Below are positions 23,081-35,574 of a stretch of DNA of 64,000 nucleotides, one piece after another (positions within the stretch are counted from its first letter, which is position 1; each line of letters begins with the position of its first letter). The notes beneath the pieces are model-generated. The model was not told where the DNA came from and did no database searches. It saw only the letters and a list, made by a program, of their open reading frames with translations. The position numbers and the translations under genes are program-made. Origin of the DNA: Pyronema omphalodes (lineage: Eukaryota; Ascomycota; Pezizomycetes; Pezizales; Pyronemataceae); contig JAJJXM010000042.1 of the NCBI GenBank assembly GCA_024516155.1, positions 248,001-312,000 of the forward strand, given 5' to 3'.

Positions 23081-23528
23081 GAAAAGGCGGGTGATGGGGA
23101 GGATGTCTTAAAATGTTTGGTGTGGATTAAGAATCAATGGCAAGCAGTGCGTGCTTAGTTTATGAATGAGAGTGAATGGCAATAGAATATGGTTCAACAA
23201 ATGAAAGGTGAAAATGATTGCAAACTTCAGTATGCAAGTTTGGCCATTATGAGGGTTCAGCGTGAATGGCTATTGAAGGTTCATTGGTTCTGCAGGTTGA
23301 GGGTTCGTGTTGGATCCGGGAGGGTTGATTCAAGTCGGACTTCCTGATTGCTTGCGTAGGAAAGCACTAAGCTGACACATAATACATACGACTGGATTTA
23401 CTCGAACAGTCGTCATCTAGCTTCACGATAGAACCAAAAACTCATTTCATTACGGTCAAAGCGACCAAACCGTGAATTCGGAGTGATTTACTATGACCAT
23501 GTCAAAAGAAAAAATGAAAAAATAATGT
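23081..23528. other. Intergenic, promoter of the membrane-protein gene
   Basis: Contains the 5' region of the minus-strand membrane-protein gene and the 3' flank of the tRNA, with short T-runs (minus strand) just past the tRNA end that suit polymerase III termination. Nothing else was seen. Confidence 0.5.
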
Positions 23529-23628
23529 TGACGGAAGTGGGACTTGAACCCACGCTCAGTTTCCCGAACCAGGAATCGATATTAAGGTAACCTTAACCTG
23601 GCGCCATAACCAACTCGGCCATCCCGCC
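23529..23628 (-). tRNA. tRNA-Leu (anticodon AAG) with 16-nt intron
   Basis: On the minus strand the gene begins GGCGGGATGGCCGAGTTGG (acceptor stem and D-arm with A box) and ends in a T-arm with GGTTCAAGTCC (B box). The anticodon stem is CCAGG/CCTGG, the loop reads TTAAGG, and the anticodon AAG is at plus-strand 23592-23594. A 16-nt intron (23575-23590) follows position 37, the normal eukaryotic intron site. The long variable arm is as expected for leucine. The acceptor stem closes with TTCCGTC and discriminator A; one G-U pair is present near the end. Confidence 0.9.
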
Positions 23629-23941
23629 TATTTATGCTGATAAACAAACATTAATGCCCATTATAGCAAATTAGTCACCCACTGACAGCAGCACCGGCTT
23701 GAATTCTAAGTGGGTAGTTGTGAAACCAGTAACCAGATACCATCAGCACAGAAAGGAACGTCCGGCACTACTCATGAATCCTCTTCAACAAGACAAAGTT
23801 GGTATTTAAGTCAATACGTTACCCTAAACGCCGGCCGCGATGCATCATATCATTCGAGCAAAGAATAGCAACCACAACACATGTACATAGTGCCTCTCTT
23901 AATCGACACAGTGCGGATATCCTCAACCACCCTTCATACCT
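23629..23941. other. Intergenic between tRNA-Leu and the PrpF-like gene
   Basis: Holds the upstream flank of the tRNA and the 3' end of the PrpF-like gene. Nothing further was recognised. Confidence 0.5.
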
Positions 23942-25102
23942 TCACCAGAAAACCTCTCCTCTCATTAACCGTCTTGCCGTTCTCTCAATTGCCACGCTCT
24001 TCAGCCCGTCCTCATTCCACTTTGATCTAATCCCAACTATTCCTCCGGGAATTCCCACCCTGACCGCGACATCACTGCTATTGATCTTGTCCTTAACAAG
24101 CTCATTAACAATGCAGCCCTTAACTCCTGCCGCCCCAGCAATACACAGCGCTACTGTTCCTGGAATAGCCTTATGAGGTTGCCCCATACTGAGAGCCCTC
24201 GCAACAAAATCCTCCCCCTCATTCTCCGCAGGCCCGACCATACAAATCTTGGGCTGTGCCTGCATTTCAGGATCCAACCCCATAGCAACAGCACCAGCTC
24301 TTCTAATTTTCTCTAACTTCCCCAAGGGAAAGTCTGCCTTTGTAACCCATCCTTTCTGGGGATTCTCCAAAATGCTGTTTACGTGCACGAAAACCGTTGG
24401 GTTTGTAGCATCGACACAACTTATTTCCACCATTTGTCCATCACCAATATCTACCATGTTCCTGGTTTCTCCAGTGGGAATAAGCTTTCCCGTCCTAGCT
24501 CCGGCGGGGTTGTCGAACTCTAACAGAATACGGGAAGCTTTGCCTGGTACCCCAGCAATTTCGATTTCCTCCCTTTCCAGCTCCGCCAGTTTGGTTTCCC
24601 GGTTCACAGGGAATGTAGTTTTGATAACCTTATTGGTATTGGTATTCCAAAGCTTCACAGTGCCCATCCCATCTTGATCCATGGCAGGTTTACATAGCCC
24701 TTCGTCAATCGCAAACACCCCGACCGCAGTTGTAAGATTTCCACAGTTTCCTGATACATCGAGTTTATCATCTTCGATGCCGACTTGGACGAAGGTATAT
24801 TCGATGTCCACCGTTGTTGCAGTTGGTATTTTAGAAGATTCAGGATGAGAAACGACGACTATCTTTGATAAAGATGAGATACCGCCGCCCATGCCGTTCA
24901 GTTGCCGCTTGTGTAAAGGGTCAGGGGAGCCCATGATCCGGGCAAAAATGTGACGCCATTTAGAAGTGTCGTTGGGAAGGTCGCGGCGGAGAATGAAGAT
25001 TCCCTTTGAGGTGCCTCCACGGATAAAGGTTGCGGGTAATGGGTTTTTGGTATGGCTCGCGGTGTAGAACAAACGGTGGGGGAGGCGGTGAGGGAGGCGC
25101 AT
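23942..25102 (-). CDS. PrpF-like aconitate/methylaconitate isomerase family protein
   Basis: A single-exon frame of 386 residues from ATG at 25102. Family marks are PATFIRGGTSKGIFI (residues about 23-37), MGSPDP, GMGGGISSLSKIVVV, VSGNCGNLTTAVGVFAI (about 115-131) and the closing RVGIPGGIVGI. These fit the PrpF/DUF453 family, whose diaminopimelate-epimerase-like fold isomerises methylaconitate or related tricarboxylates. In bacteria PrpF serves the 2-methylcitrate cycle with AcnD; fungal members are uncharacterised as far as I know, so the substrate is inferred. The first about 20 residues (MRLPHRLPHRLFYTASH) are basic and free of acid, consistent with a mitochondrial presequence. Neighbours do not suggest a propionate cluster. 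Confidence 0.85.
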   Translation of the reverse strand: MRLPHRLPHRLFYTASHTKNPLPATFIRGGTSKGIFILRRDLPNDTSKWRHIFARIMGSPDPLHKRQLNGMGGGISSLSKIVVVSHPESSKIPTATTVDIEYTFVQVGIEDDKLDVSGNCGNLTTAVGVFAIDEGLCKPAMDQDGMGTVKLWNTNTNKVIKTTFPVNRETKLAELEREEIEIAGVPGKASRILLEFDNPAGARTGKLIPTGETRNMVDIGDGQMVEISCVDATNPTVFVHVNSILENPQKGWVTKADFPLGKLEKIRRAGAVAMGLDPEMQAQPKICMVGPAENEGEDFVARALSMGQPHKAIPGTVALCIAGAAGVKGCIVNELVKDKINSSDVAVRVGIPGGIVGIRSKWNEDGLKSVAIERTARRLMRGEVFW

Positions 25103-27908
25103 GGCGTTTATGGGGAGGGTTTGAGACCGGTGTTTGGACTTGGAGGTAACCAGTGGAAGAGACGGCCAGGTTGGATGCGGCTGCGGAGCTTGGGATGAGG
25201 TTGGACCGTTGGAGCTGTGGTCCGGCCTTCGGCTCGCCGGGTGTTGTAGCTCTAGAGTTAGTGTCGGGCTAATATGTACCAGGGTTCGGCGTTCTCGGGT
25301 AGCGTTCCGATCGGCCGCGACGGGTAAGGTTTGCGGTTAAAGTGTTTATGCATGCCAAGTAAATGAAGTCAAAAACAAAAATTCTCTATTTATTGAAAAT
25401 TGATAATATTCTGTCTTTTTACTGATTAAATTTATCAGTTAATAAATATTCTCGGATAGCAAACCACGTCAAAACACACAGCCTCACTCGTTCTCCGGCG
25501 AAGACAAACTCCATTAACATTAGTGAGCCATCAAATCCAGAAACGACATAGTATCTGAGACCCTCTCAAGAGCTGAATTGATAAAAAGCAACGTCAAGCC
25601 TGTCATGTTTACGTCCAGACGCGTCTCAATGGCGTCACATTTGTATTCGATGGATATCTTGCACAGATCGATCGTAAATTGTAACGTCTAAGTTCCTGCT
25701 GAAAAATCTTGGCCATCCATGTGTAGCTAGAACATGTGATATTATGTCGACACCAGTTGAAATGATAATTCTAAGGGAAATTTTACTAAATTCGAAAGCG
25801 GACTGAGCTTTTACAAGGCACCTGAGGTCTCATCACTGGCGCCGGAGGAAAATTAATGGAAGATGAGTGAGATATTTGACACACCCAAGTTTCTTCAAGA
25901 CTTTGTAACTTCACTACTTTGTGGCAAACAACCAGAAGATAATACGAAGATGATGTTGTGCGTTAACGAACCAGGTATCCTCATGATGACGGTTGGAATT
26001 GTTCCGTGGAAAATATTTCCGATTGCGATCTATAGACTGAGGCGGAAATGAGGCATCAGTTAAACGAGACTGTCAAATAAACGATATGAAACAAGCAATG
26101 TGATGGAATCTTTACCAATAAGCTCCGTTTTATCGTGGCTGTGACGATGCTGGATGGAACACAGTGGGGAAGTTCCCGGTCTTAGGTCTTGTGTATCTTG
26201 AGGATTCAGGGCAGTTATGCATCTCATGATCCTATGCTTCCATCAGATTTCTAGAGAATTCTAAACGGTTACAAGCGGATTGATGCGATAGGACAAAACT
26301 GGACTTCACCAGTGATGAAACGTCTTCGTAAGTTCGTTGCTCGCGCCGTGCGGACCGCTTACTTATGACGACAAGTTCTCAACGTTGAAGCAGGAATGAT
26401 TGGAACACTGATGCATAAGAAGGAATTCCTTGTACTTTTTGCTTTCCATTTTATTTGTATCACTCATGACATGATATTACAACATTAGCGAACCGGCATG
26501 GGTGACTATCGGGTAACATTTATGACGGCCCCATTATCAGTGTCATTGAGAAAAAAAAAGTCAACCTTGACGGAAGGGCCGGATGATAGCAAATTCTACA
26601 GCCGCAGTAACAGAGTCGGTGTGTTCACGAATGTCTCAGTCTTTAAGCAACGCCAGTACTAGAGTATCGAGGTGCATGAAGCTCCGAAAATCCGGACGCC
26701 CAGTTTGCTGCAAGGGATTACTTATTCCCTGTAAAACTCGTGTTGCGCTGGAGTGTGCGATCGTCGAATTCCGCACAGAAAGCCATGCGAACATCGCAGT
26801 CTTCATCTCCGGGAGCAGATAAAGATGTTCCCGGGGAGCCTTAAGGCTTGATTTTGGCATGTTAGGTTTACGTATGATCATACATACAAGGCTCAGGGAT
26901 GTCAATTAGTTAATTCCGACTGATCCAATAAGAATTCGCCAATTAGTAGCGCCGGAGTGTTTCAGTGATAGCGCGACTGATAAAAATTTGGTGATCGTAA
27001 ACATCGGGAAGGTACCATGGAGATCATATTGAAGTCATTCCAGTTCGGTTTAATGCATGGAGATTGGCGAAATACTAGCGCAATCTCGGATGCACAGACC
27101 TGACAAAAGGCAGAACTCAGCGCTTCTGTGAAGACTGGACAGACGGGCAACTACCTAATCTGTATCTCCAAACATTTGTATTTGATGTGAAACCCAATCG
27201 CATAAACTTTATGAAGACCAGCTTAAATGATTGGATATTTTGAGAATTCAAAGCAAATATGTTTTACTACAAAGATATGAAGTCATGGAGGGTGTTGGCA
27301 AATTCAAGTTTCTCTGATCATCATCGAAACCCTCTGGTCTACATTCTTCTCCGCAGAAGAACAAGCATTCATCGCATCATAGCCAACATCACCCAGCATC
27401 CGAGACAAAACCTCCGCCATTTATGGAATAAATAACGCTTATGAGTGTGGTTGTGCATGTGTAACCCACAATTCAGTCGCGATGATAACGTTTCATTAGT
27501 ACAATGCTGCATTGGAGGATAGTAGATACACAGGCCTGAACTATATGCACACGGGAATTTGCGTTTTTGCAAGACAACGGCAGGATCCATCGTGCGAGGA
27601 ATCCATTCGTATTACTTCGGATTAGGGTGATGGGAGTTTATTTGGTTTGCTAGTAGCCAATTGCTATGATGTCTTTGCTAGCCTCTCCGGTGCTCAAATA
27701 TAACCCTTGTATCAACCCACCATCACCATTTGTCAATACAAACCAGCTCAATCCAATCCTGCAGACTTATCTCTAGTGAGACATACTTCGACAGCCATTG
27801 ACTACTTTTCAACAACTGAACCCTAGAAATCCTAGCCAAACTCAGCAAAGTGCAAATCCATTCCCGAAATCAGCCCTGTCTTCAGCTGGATTGTGTCAAG
27901 ACGGCATT
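25103..27908. other. Intergenic, mostly featureless
   Basis: Contains the PrpF promoter at its left and the DUF2235 promoter at its right. A single GCACAGACCT, the motif of the 6.4-7.9 kb array, lies at 27092-27101. Frames at 26583-26822 and 27369-27590 have no recognisable content. Confidence 0.5.
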
Positions 27909-30717
27909 ATGAACGGCAACACTAATATACCGCCCCAGCCCTCCGAAACCCATCAGAAGGAGTTCTACCCCGAGGCCCACCACATCACTTATGAAAGTAC
28001 TTCTTTCTCTTCCTCGACCTCAACTTCAGCTAGCTCATCTTCATCAAAACAACAAAAGCGTCCACCGATACACCCACGCCGAGGTAGCTGCGGAGGAAAC
28101 ATGTTGCCTGGAGGACCAGACTACAACCGCGCTGGTCATCAGCGCAAGAAATTGATTTTATGTTTTGATGGAACTGGTAACAAATTTAAAGGGAATTCTG
28201 GTGACACCAATATTTTGAAGATTTTCCGCATGCTAGATCGAAGTGGAGGAGAACAATGTAAGCCGAGTGCTTTTGGTTTTCTCTCTGTTATGATGAATTA
28301 TTTGACTAATATTGGCGCGCAGTTCATTACTACCAACGTACGAAATCACAATTCCCCGACATGCGAACGGCAGCGGCAGCGCTTGCAACGTTAAGTATTC
28401 ATTACTAACAAAAACAACAGCCGGCATCGGAACTTATATCACCAATGGAACTCTATCGCGCGTCCATGTCGCATCTCGCATGAAATCTTGGGTCAATAAG
28501 GCGATGGATGCAGCAGTTGGGTAAGTCACAACCTCGCGACTCAGATATATTCCGATATATACTGTTTCAGATGAGATTCAGAAGCACAAGAGTGATACAA
28601 TTGCTAATAAAAATTGTCTACGACAACAGAACTTCTTTTGATCAACATGTCATGGGCGGTTACAAATTCTTGATGCGCTTCTACGCTCCTGGAGATGACA
28701 TTTACGTGCGTTCACTGGCATTTTGCGTGTTGTTTTTTTCATTTTTTTTTCTCGCTTGCTAACAATACTTCATAGATGTTCGGATTCTCTCGCGGCGCTT
28801 ATACGGCCCGTTTTCTCGCGGAGATGCTGGACCATGTCGGCCTAGTCGCTCAAGGAAATGAAGAAATGGTCCTTTTCGCCTGGAAAACATTCTCCAACTG
28901 GCAGCAACGTCACGACAGTTCCAAGAAGCGAGCTTTGTACGAATACATGCGAGCCTTCCGGGAAACTTTCGCAAGACCCGTTAGAAGGGTTAGATTCCTA
29001 GGGTTATTTGATACCGTCAACTCGGTCCCGAGATTTGAACAAGCTTGGTTAAAGAGGAGCTCAGGGTTTCCTTACACAGCGAGGAGTATGTGGTCCTTTT
29101 ATACCACCCATCCATTTCATGTCCCCGCTCCAATTTCGCTTACCCCCACCCCCCCCGCCCCCACGCCCCCACATGTGAAGTGTATGTCTCAAGGAAAAAA
29201 TACCTAACACGAGACCCTAGGTTCTGCTCGCGTAATCCGCCACGCTGTAGGAATCGACGAACGCCGTGCCAAATTCCGCCAAGACTTAATTGACAAAGTC
29301 GACCTTTCAGTATTAAAAATGCAACGTACTTGGAAATCCACTAAGAAAAACAAAAAGAAGAATAAGAACAAAAACAAAAAGAAGTCAAAGTTATCCCTGT
29401 CTTCAGCATCCGTCAACAAAATTAATGGGGTGAACGGAAACGGAGTCCATGGACCCCCCGGGTACGGAATTCATCACTACGGGACGCATCTCGATGGCGC
29501 GGAAAGTCCAATTGGAACAATGAGCCCAGCGGCGGAAAGTCTCGTCTCTCTGAATATTTTAATGGAAAATAATTCCGAATGTGACTCCGAGGATGAGGAG
29601 GACAGTAAAGAGCAGGATATTGAGGAAGTTTGGTTTCCGGGTTGTCATGCTGACATCGGAGGTGGATGGGATTTACCAGCCGATGAAGAACCATTGAGTC
29701 AAGGACCTTTAGTATGGATGGTCTGTATCTCAAGCTCATTCTAGTAATAGTATTCTAATCCCCTCCAGGTTCGAGAGGCCCGTAAAGCGGGTGTCCAATT
29801 CGATAAGGAACGAATGAAGGAACAAAAATGCTGGATCGACGAATTCGAAGAAGATGACAGTTCAATAGATGAATGCTTTGAGAACTCGACCCAATGCCAA
29901 AATGGTGAAGCAACTACCAGTCCAGAAAACATCAACGGAGCTCCGGTCCCCAAGATTGAAGTAACCAATGCATCGCCTACTGACGAGGCACCCGTCGAAT
30001 TACCGAAGTTGGCACATAACCATGATCATAACCATGATCATAAGCACAACCATGCTCCAGATCTTCACAAAGCCGATGCCGCTGCTCATCCCCATCATCA
30101 TCCATTACGTCATCTCAAGTTGCTTCGCCGCCATCATGCGGAGGCACCAGTTCCGCAGTTCACACCCAAGGAGTTCTTAGAGCGTTCTTTCGTCCGCGGA
30201 AAGATTCATGACTGCTTGCAATTCAACAATGGGTTAAGCCACGTGGGGGTGTTGGGTTGGAAAGTCATGGAGTGGCTACCGTTCCGTAGAATGGATCTTC
30301 AGCCGGATGGAAGTTGGAAGGCGATTTCTTGGCCGTTGCCTAGGGGTGAAGTTAGAGATATTCCGGATAATGTGAGAATTCATGTTAGTGTTATTAAGAG
30401 GATGGAAGCGGATCCTAAGTAAGTTACCCCTGACTTTCCATTGTATACACTTAGATAAAGAACATTGAGGACTGACCGAAATAAAAAGGTATCGCCCCGG
30501 AAATTTGCTGGTTGGTGGAGGAGGACGAGGTGTGAGAGTTGCGCCACAATCGATTGGTACAGGTGAATGGGTGGTGGTGCATGACGAAGGTAATCTTGTA
30601 TCAGAGGTTTGGATGAAGAAAGCCGCGTGGGAACGTGAACAGAGGATGAAAATTGGGAATAAGTTTATCAGGGCTTCAGAAGAAGGGGATCCTGAGAAAA
30701 GGGCTTTGGCGAATTGA
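27909..30717 (+). CDS. DUF2235 (Tle1-type) alpha/beta-hydrolase domain protein
   Basis: Eight exons: 27909-28257, 28323-28337, 28421-28520, 28630-28705, 28776-29085, 29221-29720, 29769-30418 and 30489-30717; 742 residues. Exon 2 is only 15 nt but is needed to build FHYYQPGIGTYI. The open frame reaches back to 27798 only through a TTG, so the ATG at 27909 is chosen. Catalytic-domain landmarks: KKLILCFDGTGN (about 78-89), GFSRGAYTARF with candidate nucleophile Ser near 185, RFLGLFDTVNSV, and HADIGGGW near 425 with the likely catalytic His. DUF2235 proteins share their fold with bacterial type VI lipase effectors; a lipase or esterase role is inference. Insertions: a Lys/Asn-rich run near 325-341 and a His-rich run near 534-575. 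Confidence 0.85.
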
Positions 30718-33700
30718 TGTATGAATAATGATGTTTGTCAGTACGCTATTTAACGAAAGGCTGTGTGGTATGTTCAAAGACGGCGTCGAGTGATCGCATT
30801 ACTTGTCGGCCGAATTGTCTACGTAGAAGAAAAGTTTATCTATTCGAAACTTTCAACCATAATTTAAAAAATCGGACTGAAATCAATGTAGTATTCTCTC
30901 TAACAGGTAATAAATCCTTATTCCGGCGGAATCTAGGCTTCTTTGCTGGGACACATCGCTCTTCCTGAGGCCTCAGGTTCAATGGGAAGTGGAGAATATT
31001 GAACTTCTAGCGGCCGGAATTTGCCAATCAAACCTTTGCAATCGCTCGGCCGCGATAGAAGATCAAGAGAGCGTATTCTCTCATGAGTCGCAGCATACAA
31101 TCTCATAGTGTCGGGCTTAATGAACCTTACGCAACTGGAAGGAAGACAGGACAGTGACTACAAGATTCTAAAATCAAAGACCTATATATGTACTCCGGAT
31201 GAATGCATTTACATCCATATTAGGGGGCTCTTCTTAGAGTTTTACACCATGTCTACAACATACTGGAAGGACGTATTAATAGACAAAGAACTGACTGAGC
31301 AGTTCAGGGCGTTAATTGTTTTTAGAGGGACATGCCTCGAGTAAGGCACTACCGCCACGATTTATGACGGAAAATGCTACCATTTTCCCCGTAAGCTCAC
31401 ATAAAGATTAAAATTATTTTTCCCTCATTCGACAGTATCATCTCATGAGCTACATATGTCATACTGATAGGGTCTGGGGGTGCGCTCTAAGCGCTGTTAG
31501 TCGGGTTTGTCGCGACAAAAACTAGTGATTTCCACGCCCTTCTCAAAAGTTGAACCGGATGACATAAGGCGTTGAAAATTTGGGTTGCTATATATGTTGC
31601 TGTTTTATCGGGCGTGGTTTGCATTTGCATATTTGTTTAGTAAGCCGCAACGTAAAAAATTAAAAATTCATCTTTCTTGTCCTTGATTACGAAAAGAGGT
31701 CCATGTTGCCAGCATAATGATTATGTGATAGCCTAAGGGAAACACCAACATCTGACCCTACATCATTCCGAATTCAGTTGAAACCCAATTCATCATACCC
31801 GGAGATGCACTTCCGCCAGAACTGAACACTAATCGCATTATCCTAAAAAGCATTGCATTTATGCAGTGGCATTTAATATCCGCTCGATACTTTCCATCCA
31901 TATGTATAACGTTTAGAACTACATCAAAAAGAGATCTGACGGCAGCAAATCAAGGCATGGCAGGTTACATGCCGTGCATGAACATTCAACTATCCCAGCC
32001 ATCCGAGTTCACCACGGGCACCGACTTTGATGCAGTGTGATCATTCGCAATATTTACTAAACATGATGTGTAACACTGCACCGGGCACTAGTAACGTGTT
32101 GCATCACAAGGCAAAGAAATATCCAACAATATGTACCTGAGATTGACCGCTAAAACAATTATCGCCCGAGAGATGTAGCTAAGATATGTACTCAGGCACA
32201 AGGGTAAGTCCAATGATTCTATGCTGTATGACTACGCCCAAATTTCGTCCCGCCATACAAATGCAAATGCCAAGATTGCTTCCTTCCAGGAAGCACCAGA
32301 TAGCTTTTTGATAATTGTGCTTGAATCAGCTATCGTGGATCTCTCTTACTCAACCCTTTAATCTTGCCTAAGAAAGCATCAAAGTTACGGTGGTGCTTTT
32401 GATATGTGCAATTGCATTCTGTGACCAAAGTCATGTCAATATCCGAGTTCATTAGACGAGCATATTCTGATCTTTCGGCTATAGATTTTAACATCCGATT
32501 GAACGAACTGCTCACTGGACCAGGACCAGGACGCCGGTAAGCCGAGAATCTGGCGCTGATAATTTCGGGATGCCTTTCAACAACGTGCTTTTACTGTCAT
32601 TTTATCACGTTTAAGGATCCAAGTCATGGGAGTGTTTGAAATTGATATTTTGTATTCTATTATTGGGGTCTTCTCAATAAAATGTAAGAAAGCTTATGTA
32701 TCTATAGGCGGTGGTTATTAAAGAGGGGGACTTGAATGGTTTGGATTTTGTAGGTGAACCTGAAATTTTCCAGCTGCAGTACTGTTCTTTTTGGATACTT
32801 CTTTTTTGAGTCATTGTGAGCAATTCGGGGATGCCAAGTGCCCATATCTTACCTAAAATATTGATTTTCTGATCATGTCAGAGCCTAATTCAGTCACATG
32901 GCAATTTCTTCTTCCCTGTTGAGCTTGATGTCTACGTACACCGTTTTGATCATTTGAAAACAACCTTTGTAGGGGTTTAAGGCCCAAAATATTTATCTCT
33001 TTTCCATTTTTTTTTCCTTCTGCAAATAATTCGTAACTAGGAGGAAGCTGAAGGAATGTCTCGGACCCCTCAGGTTTGAACTTTAAGGGGTCCTCAACTA
33101 TATCCCCAAGACTCCTTGCAAGTGGTCAACACGTTTGTTTTATGTTTGCAGCATTTTGAGAGAAGTTGCTGACGAGGAACTAAATCATACGTCAGTGCGA
33201 ATACTTGGATCGCTAATTAGGAGCGACTCTAAATTCCTTTCGCGAATTGAGTCGAAAGTTCGGTGCTTCTTATAAACCAAAATGAAGAATCCATCCTTCT
33301 CCCTGTAATCCATATATAGCTCTCCGTCGATCAAAGTTTCAGATATATTCCAGCATGTGAGGCAATTGGATTGATGAAAACAGACGCATCACAGGCGCGT
33401 GCACGAAGTTCAAACTGAAGGCTGACTAGAGCAATATCTATCTACAGATCCTGGCCGGGATAACCCTGAATCACCACCACGCTGTCAGCCACATGGCATC
33501 TTGTAATACCCATAACATGTGTAACACAAGCCGAAACATCGCCACATCTTGGGAATCGCGTAAATTGATTGTTAATTGAGGCTTATTTCGGGCATCCAAC
33601 GGACTGTCTAGACTTGTGAAAGAAGTAGATTACTGGTTTGGAGCTTTGAATTTGTTAAGCATACGATGATCAATGCTTGTTTTCATAAGACTAGACTAGC

Positions 33701-34381
33701 CCTAACCGTGTTCGCTACATTCCATCCTACAACCCCACCGAAACGACCCTGGCCCACCCTAGGTCTAAGCGAAATAGGAACGATAGAGAAAGAAATAGAT
33801 ATGATTTGAAATGGTGGTTAAAATTGGCCACCAAAGCCTGAAGGAATGTCGTTGGAATATTCCATTTGACAGTTAGAAGGAGTAATTATATGATGAATTC
33901 TATTGTGCCGAGTTTCCCAAGTCTGTATCCCTTATTCTTAGACCGTTAGTGAAGGAATTAAAATAAAGTATAATGATACTGGTACGGTGGGAAGGATTAC
34001 GAAATAAGCACTCGAGTTTTCCCATCGTAGATTGAATGATGATGCGGATCATCAGTATCGATACGCTGATGATGAAGAATCCTCGACATAATGAGATCAG
34101 TCTTATCCATCTTACTCCATTGAACTTCGCGCTTCTGATGTAGCCACTCCCGCTCTGAGATTTGGGATACACAACAATGAGTCTTTGACAATGATTTCGC
34201 CATAAAATGGCCCGTAAATCCGGAGGTTTCAGTTTTTCATCGGATCAAACACATTCTACGGCCTACGGATATCAGGCACACAAGCAAGCAATCAGGCTCC
34301 CTTCCTCTTTTTCCTATAGAAGATACCAAAATATCGAATACCAGACAACCCGAAAACTCATTTTCCCATTCTCGATACAAA
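30718..34381. other. Gene-poor spacer, nothing recognised
   Basis: About 3.7 kb without a supported gene. Short frames (31108-31344, 32330-32515, 33900-34203) lack recognisable motifs. A frame opening at 34207 overlaps the next gene in another phase and is rejected. The last about 150 bases are the likely promoter of that gene. Confidence 0.45.
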
Positions 34382-35247
34382 ATGCCCCCCAACAACCGCT
34401 GCAACGAAGCCGAGAATGCCCCATACCTCAAAGTCTCCCGCTACTCCAATTCCCAAACATCTTCCTCTACAAACTACTCCTCGTCATCCGATCCCTCATC
34501 CGATCCCTCATCCAACTCCTCATCCGGCTCCAATCACCATCACCTCCTAGATCTACAATCCTCTTTCTTCAACCAACAATCCCTCAACTTAGATCCGGAC
34601 ACCAATATATTCTACTCCCATCCCGACCGCTACAATTATCCTGCAACGAACCCAACTGTATCAACACTCTCGACAGCAGAAATCACCTGCCACCTCTCAA
34701 CCCTCCGTGGACATCTTGTCAACACTTTAACCGGATTGCGGTTTATTGAAAAACAGCTCCTTCCATATCTTTCATTGTATCCATCCTATACATCGTACCC
34801 GTCATCAAATGCCAGTATAATGCAAGAATTACGCAATGCATGGTTATATTATGTCGATACAAACTTTCTAAACGAACTACGAGGATTAACCAGACAATAC
34901 CCCTTTTCTGAAGAGTTATTTCAGGATGCTAGAGGCAGAATAGATAATAACCCTAGATCGTGGAATATGGCTTGGGCTATGCTGAAAGTAATGGAAGAAA
35001 AGTAAATATCTATCTTTATATCTTTTTCTGGTAAAATCTTTTACTAATCATGTAAAATAGTAACTTAATTCCCCACCACGCCCAACAACTAGCATCACGT
35101 TCCACAATGTGGGGTGGGGCTCGTCCAAAACCTCAGCATATAGCGGAATTAGCAGAGATTTTACAGCATAAGTGGGAAGGGGCTGTAGAGCATTTGTTGA
35201 GAAATTGGGAAGTATTTCCAGTGTATAGAATGGGTGATGGGTTATAG
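34382..35247 (+). CDS. Hypothetical protein, 268 residues
   Basis: Two exons, 34382-35001 and 35061-35247, joined across a 59-nt intron (GTAAAT...ATAG). The second exon reads NLIPHHAQQLASRSTMWGG, contains HKWEGAVEHLLRNWEVFPVY and ends MGDGL. Residues 1-90 are Ser/Asn/Pro-rich and disordered. The rest is helical in look (CHLSTLRGHLVNTLTGLRF, IMQELRNAWLYYVDTNFLNEL, SWNMAWAMLKVMEE). No family is recognised. A continuous conserved-looking helix pattern across the splice and the clean intron argue for a real gene. An overlapping frame in another phase (34207-34749) does not continue into exon 2. Confidence 0.6.
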
Positions 35248-35574
35248 GAGAGTTTGGAAACAGCTGTTAGTTGGGTTTGTCCGTGAATCCTTTTCGATTG
35301 AAGAATCAAATTGCTTATCCTTATCCTGACACACGGTCATGTGGAACAAAATAAAACTCTAACACGAAAAAACAGGCTACCATATGAACCCTTCTTTCCT
35401 TCGATTCCTTTTTTATTGCGTTATCGATAATTGGGTAGCTTCCAAAATATTCGACCAAGTACATGGTATCAACACATCCCGTAGTAGATACCACGGCACC
35501 AAAAAGTATACTGTCGATGAAGAAGTGTATGAATCTTTGTGGTTCCAACGCCAGCCCTGTAAATTATCACCGGA
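35248..35574. other. Intergenic, nothing recognised
   Basis: Short spacer downstream of the 268-residue protein. A small frame at 35384-35578 is not convincing. Confidence 0.45.

Noticed and set aside
27798..27908. N-terminal extension of the DUF2235 protein
   Set aside because: It begins at TTG and an in-frame TGA lies upstream at 27777; the first ATG is 27909.
34207..34749. 180-residue frame overlapping the 268-residue gene
   Set aside because: It is in another phase and does not connect to the second exon, whereas the 34382 frame does.
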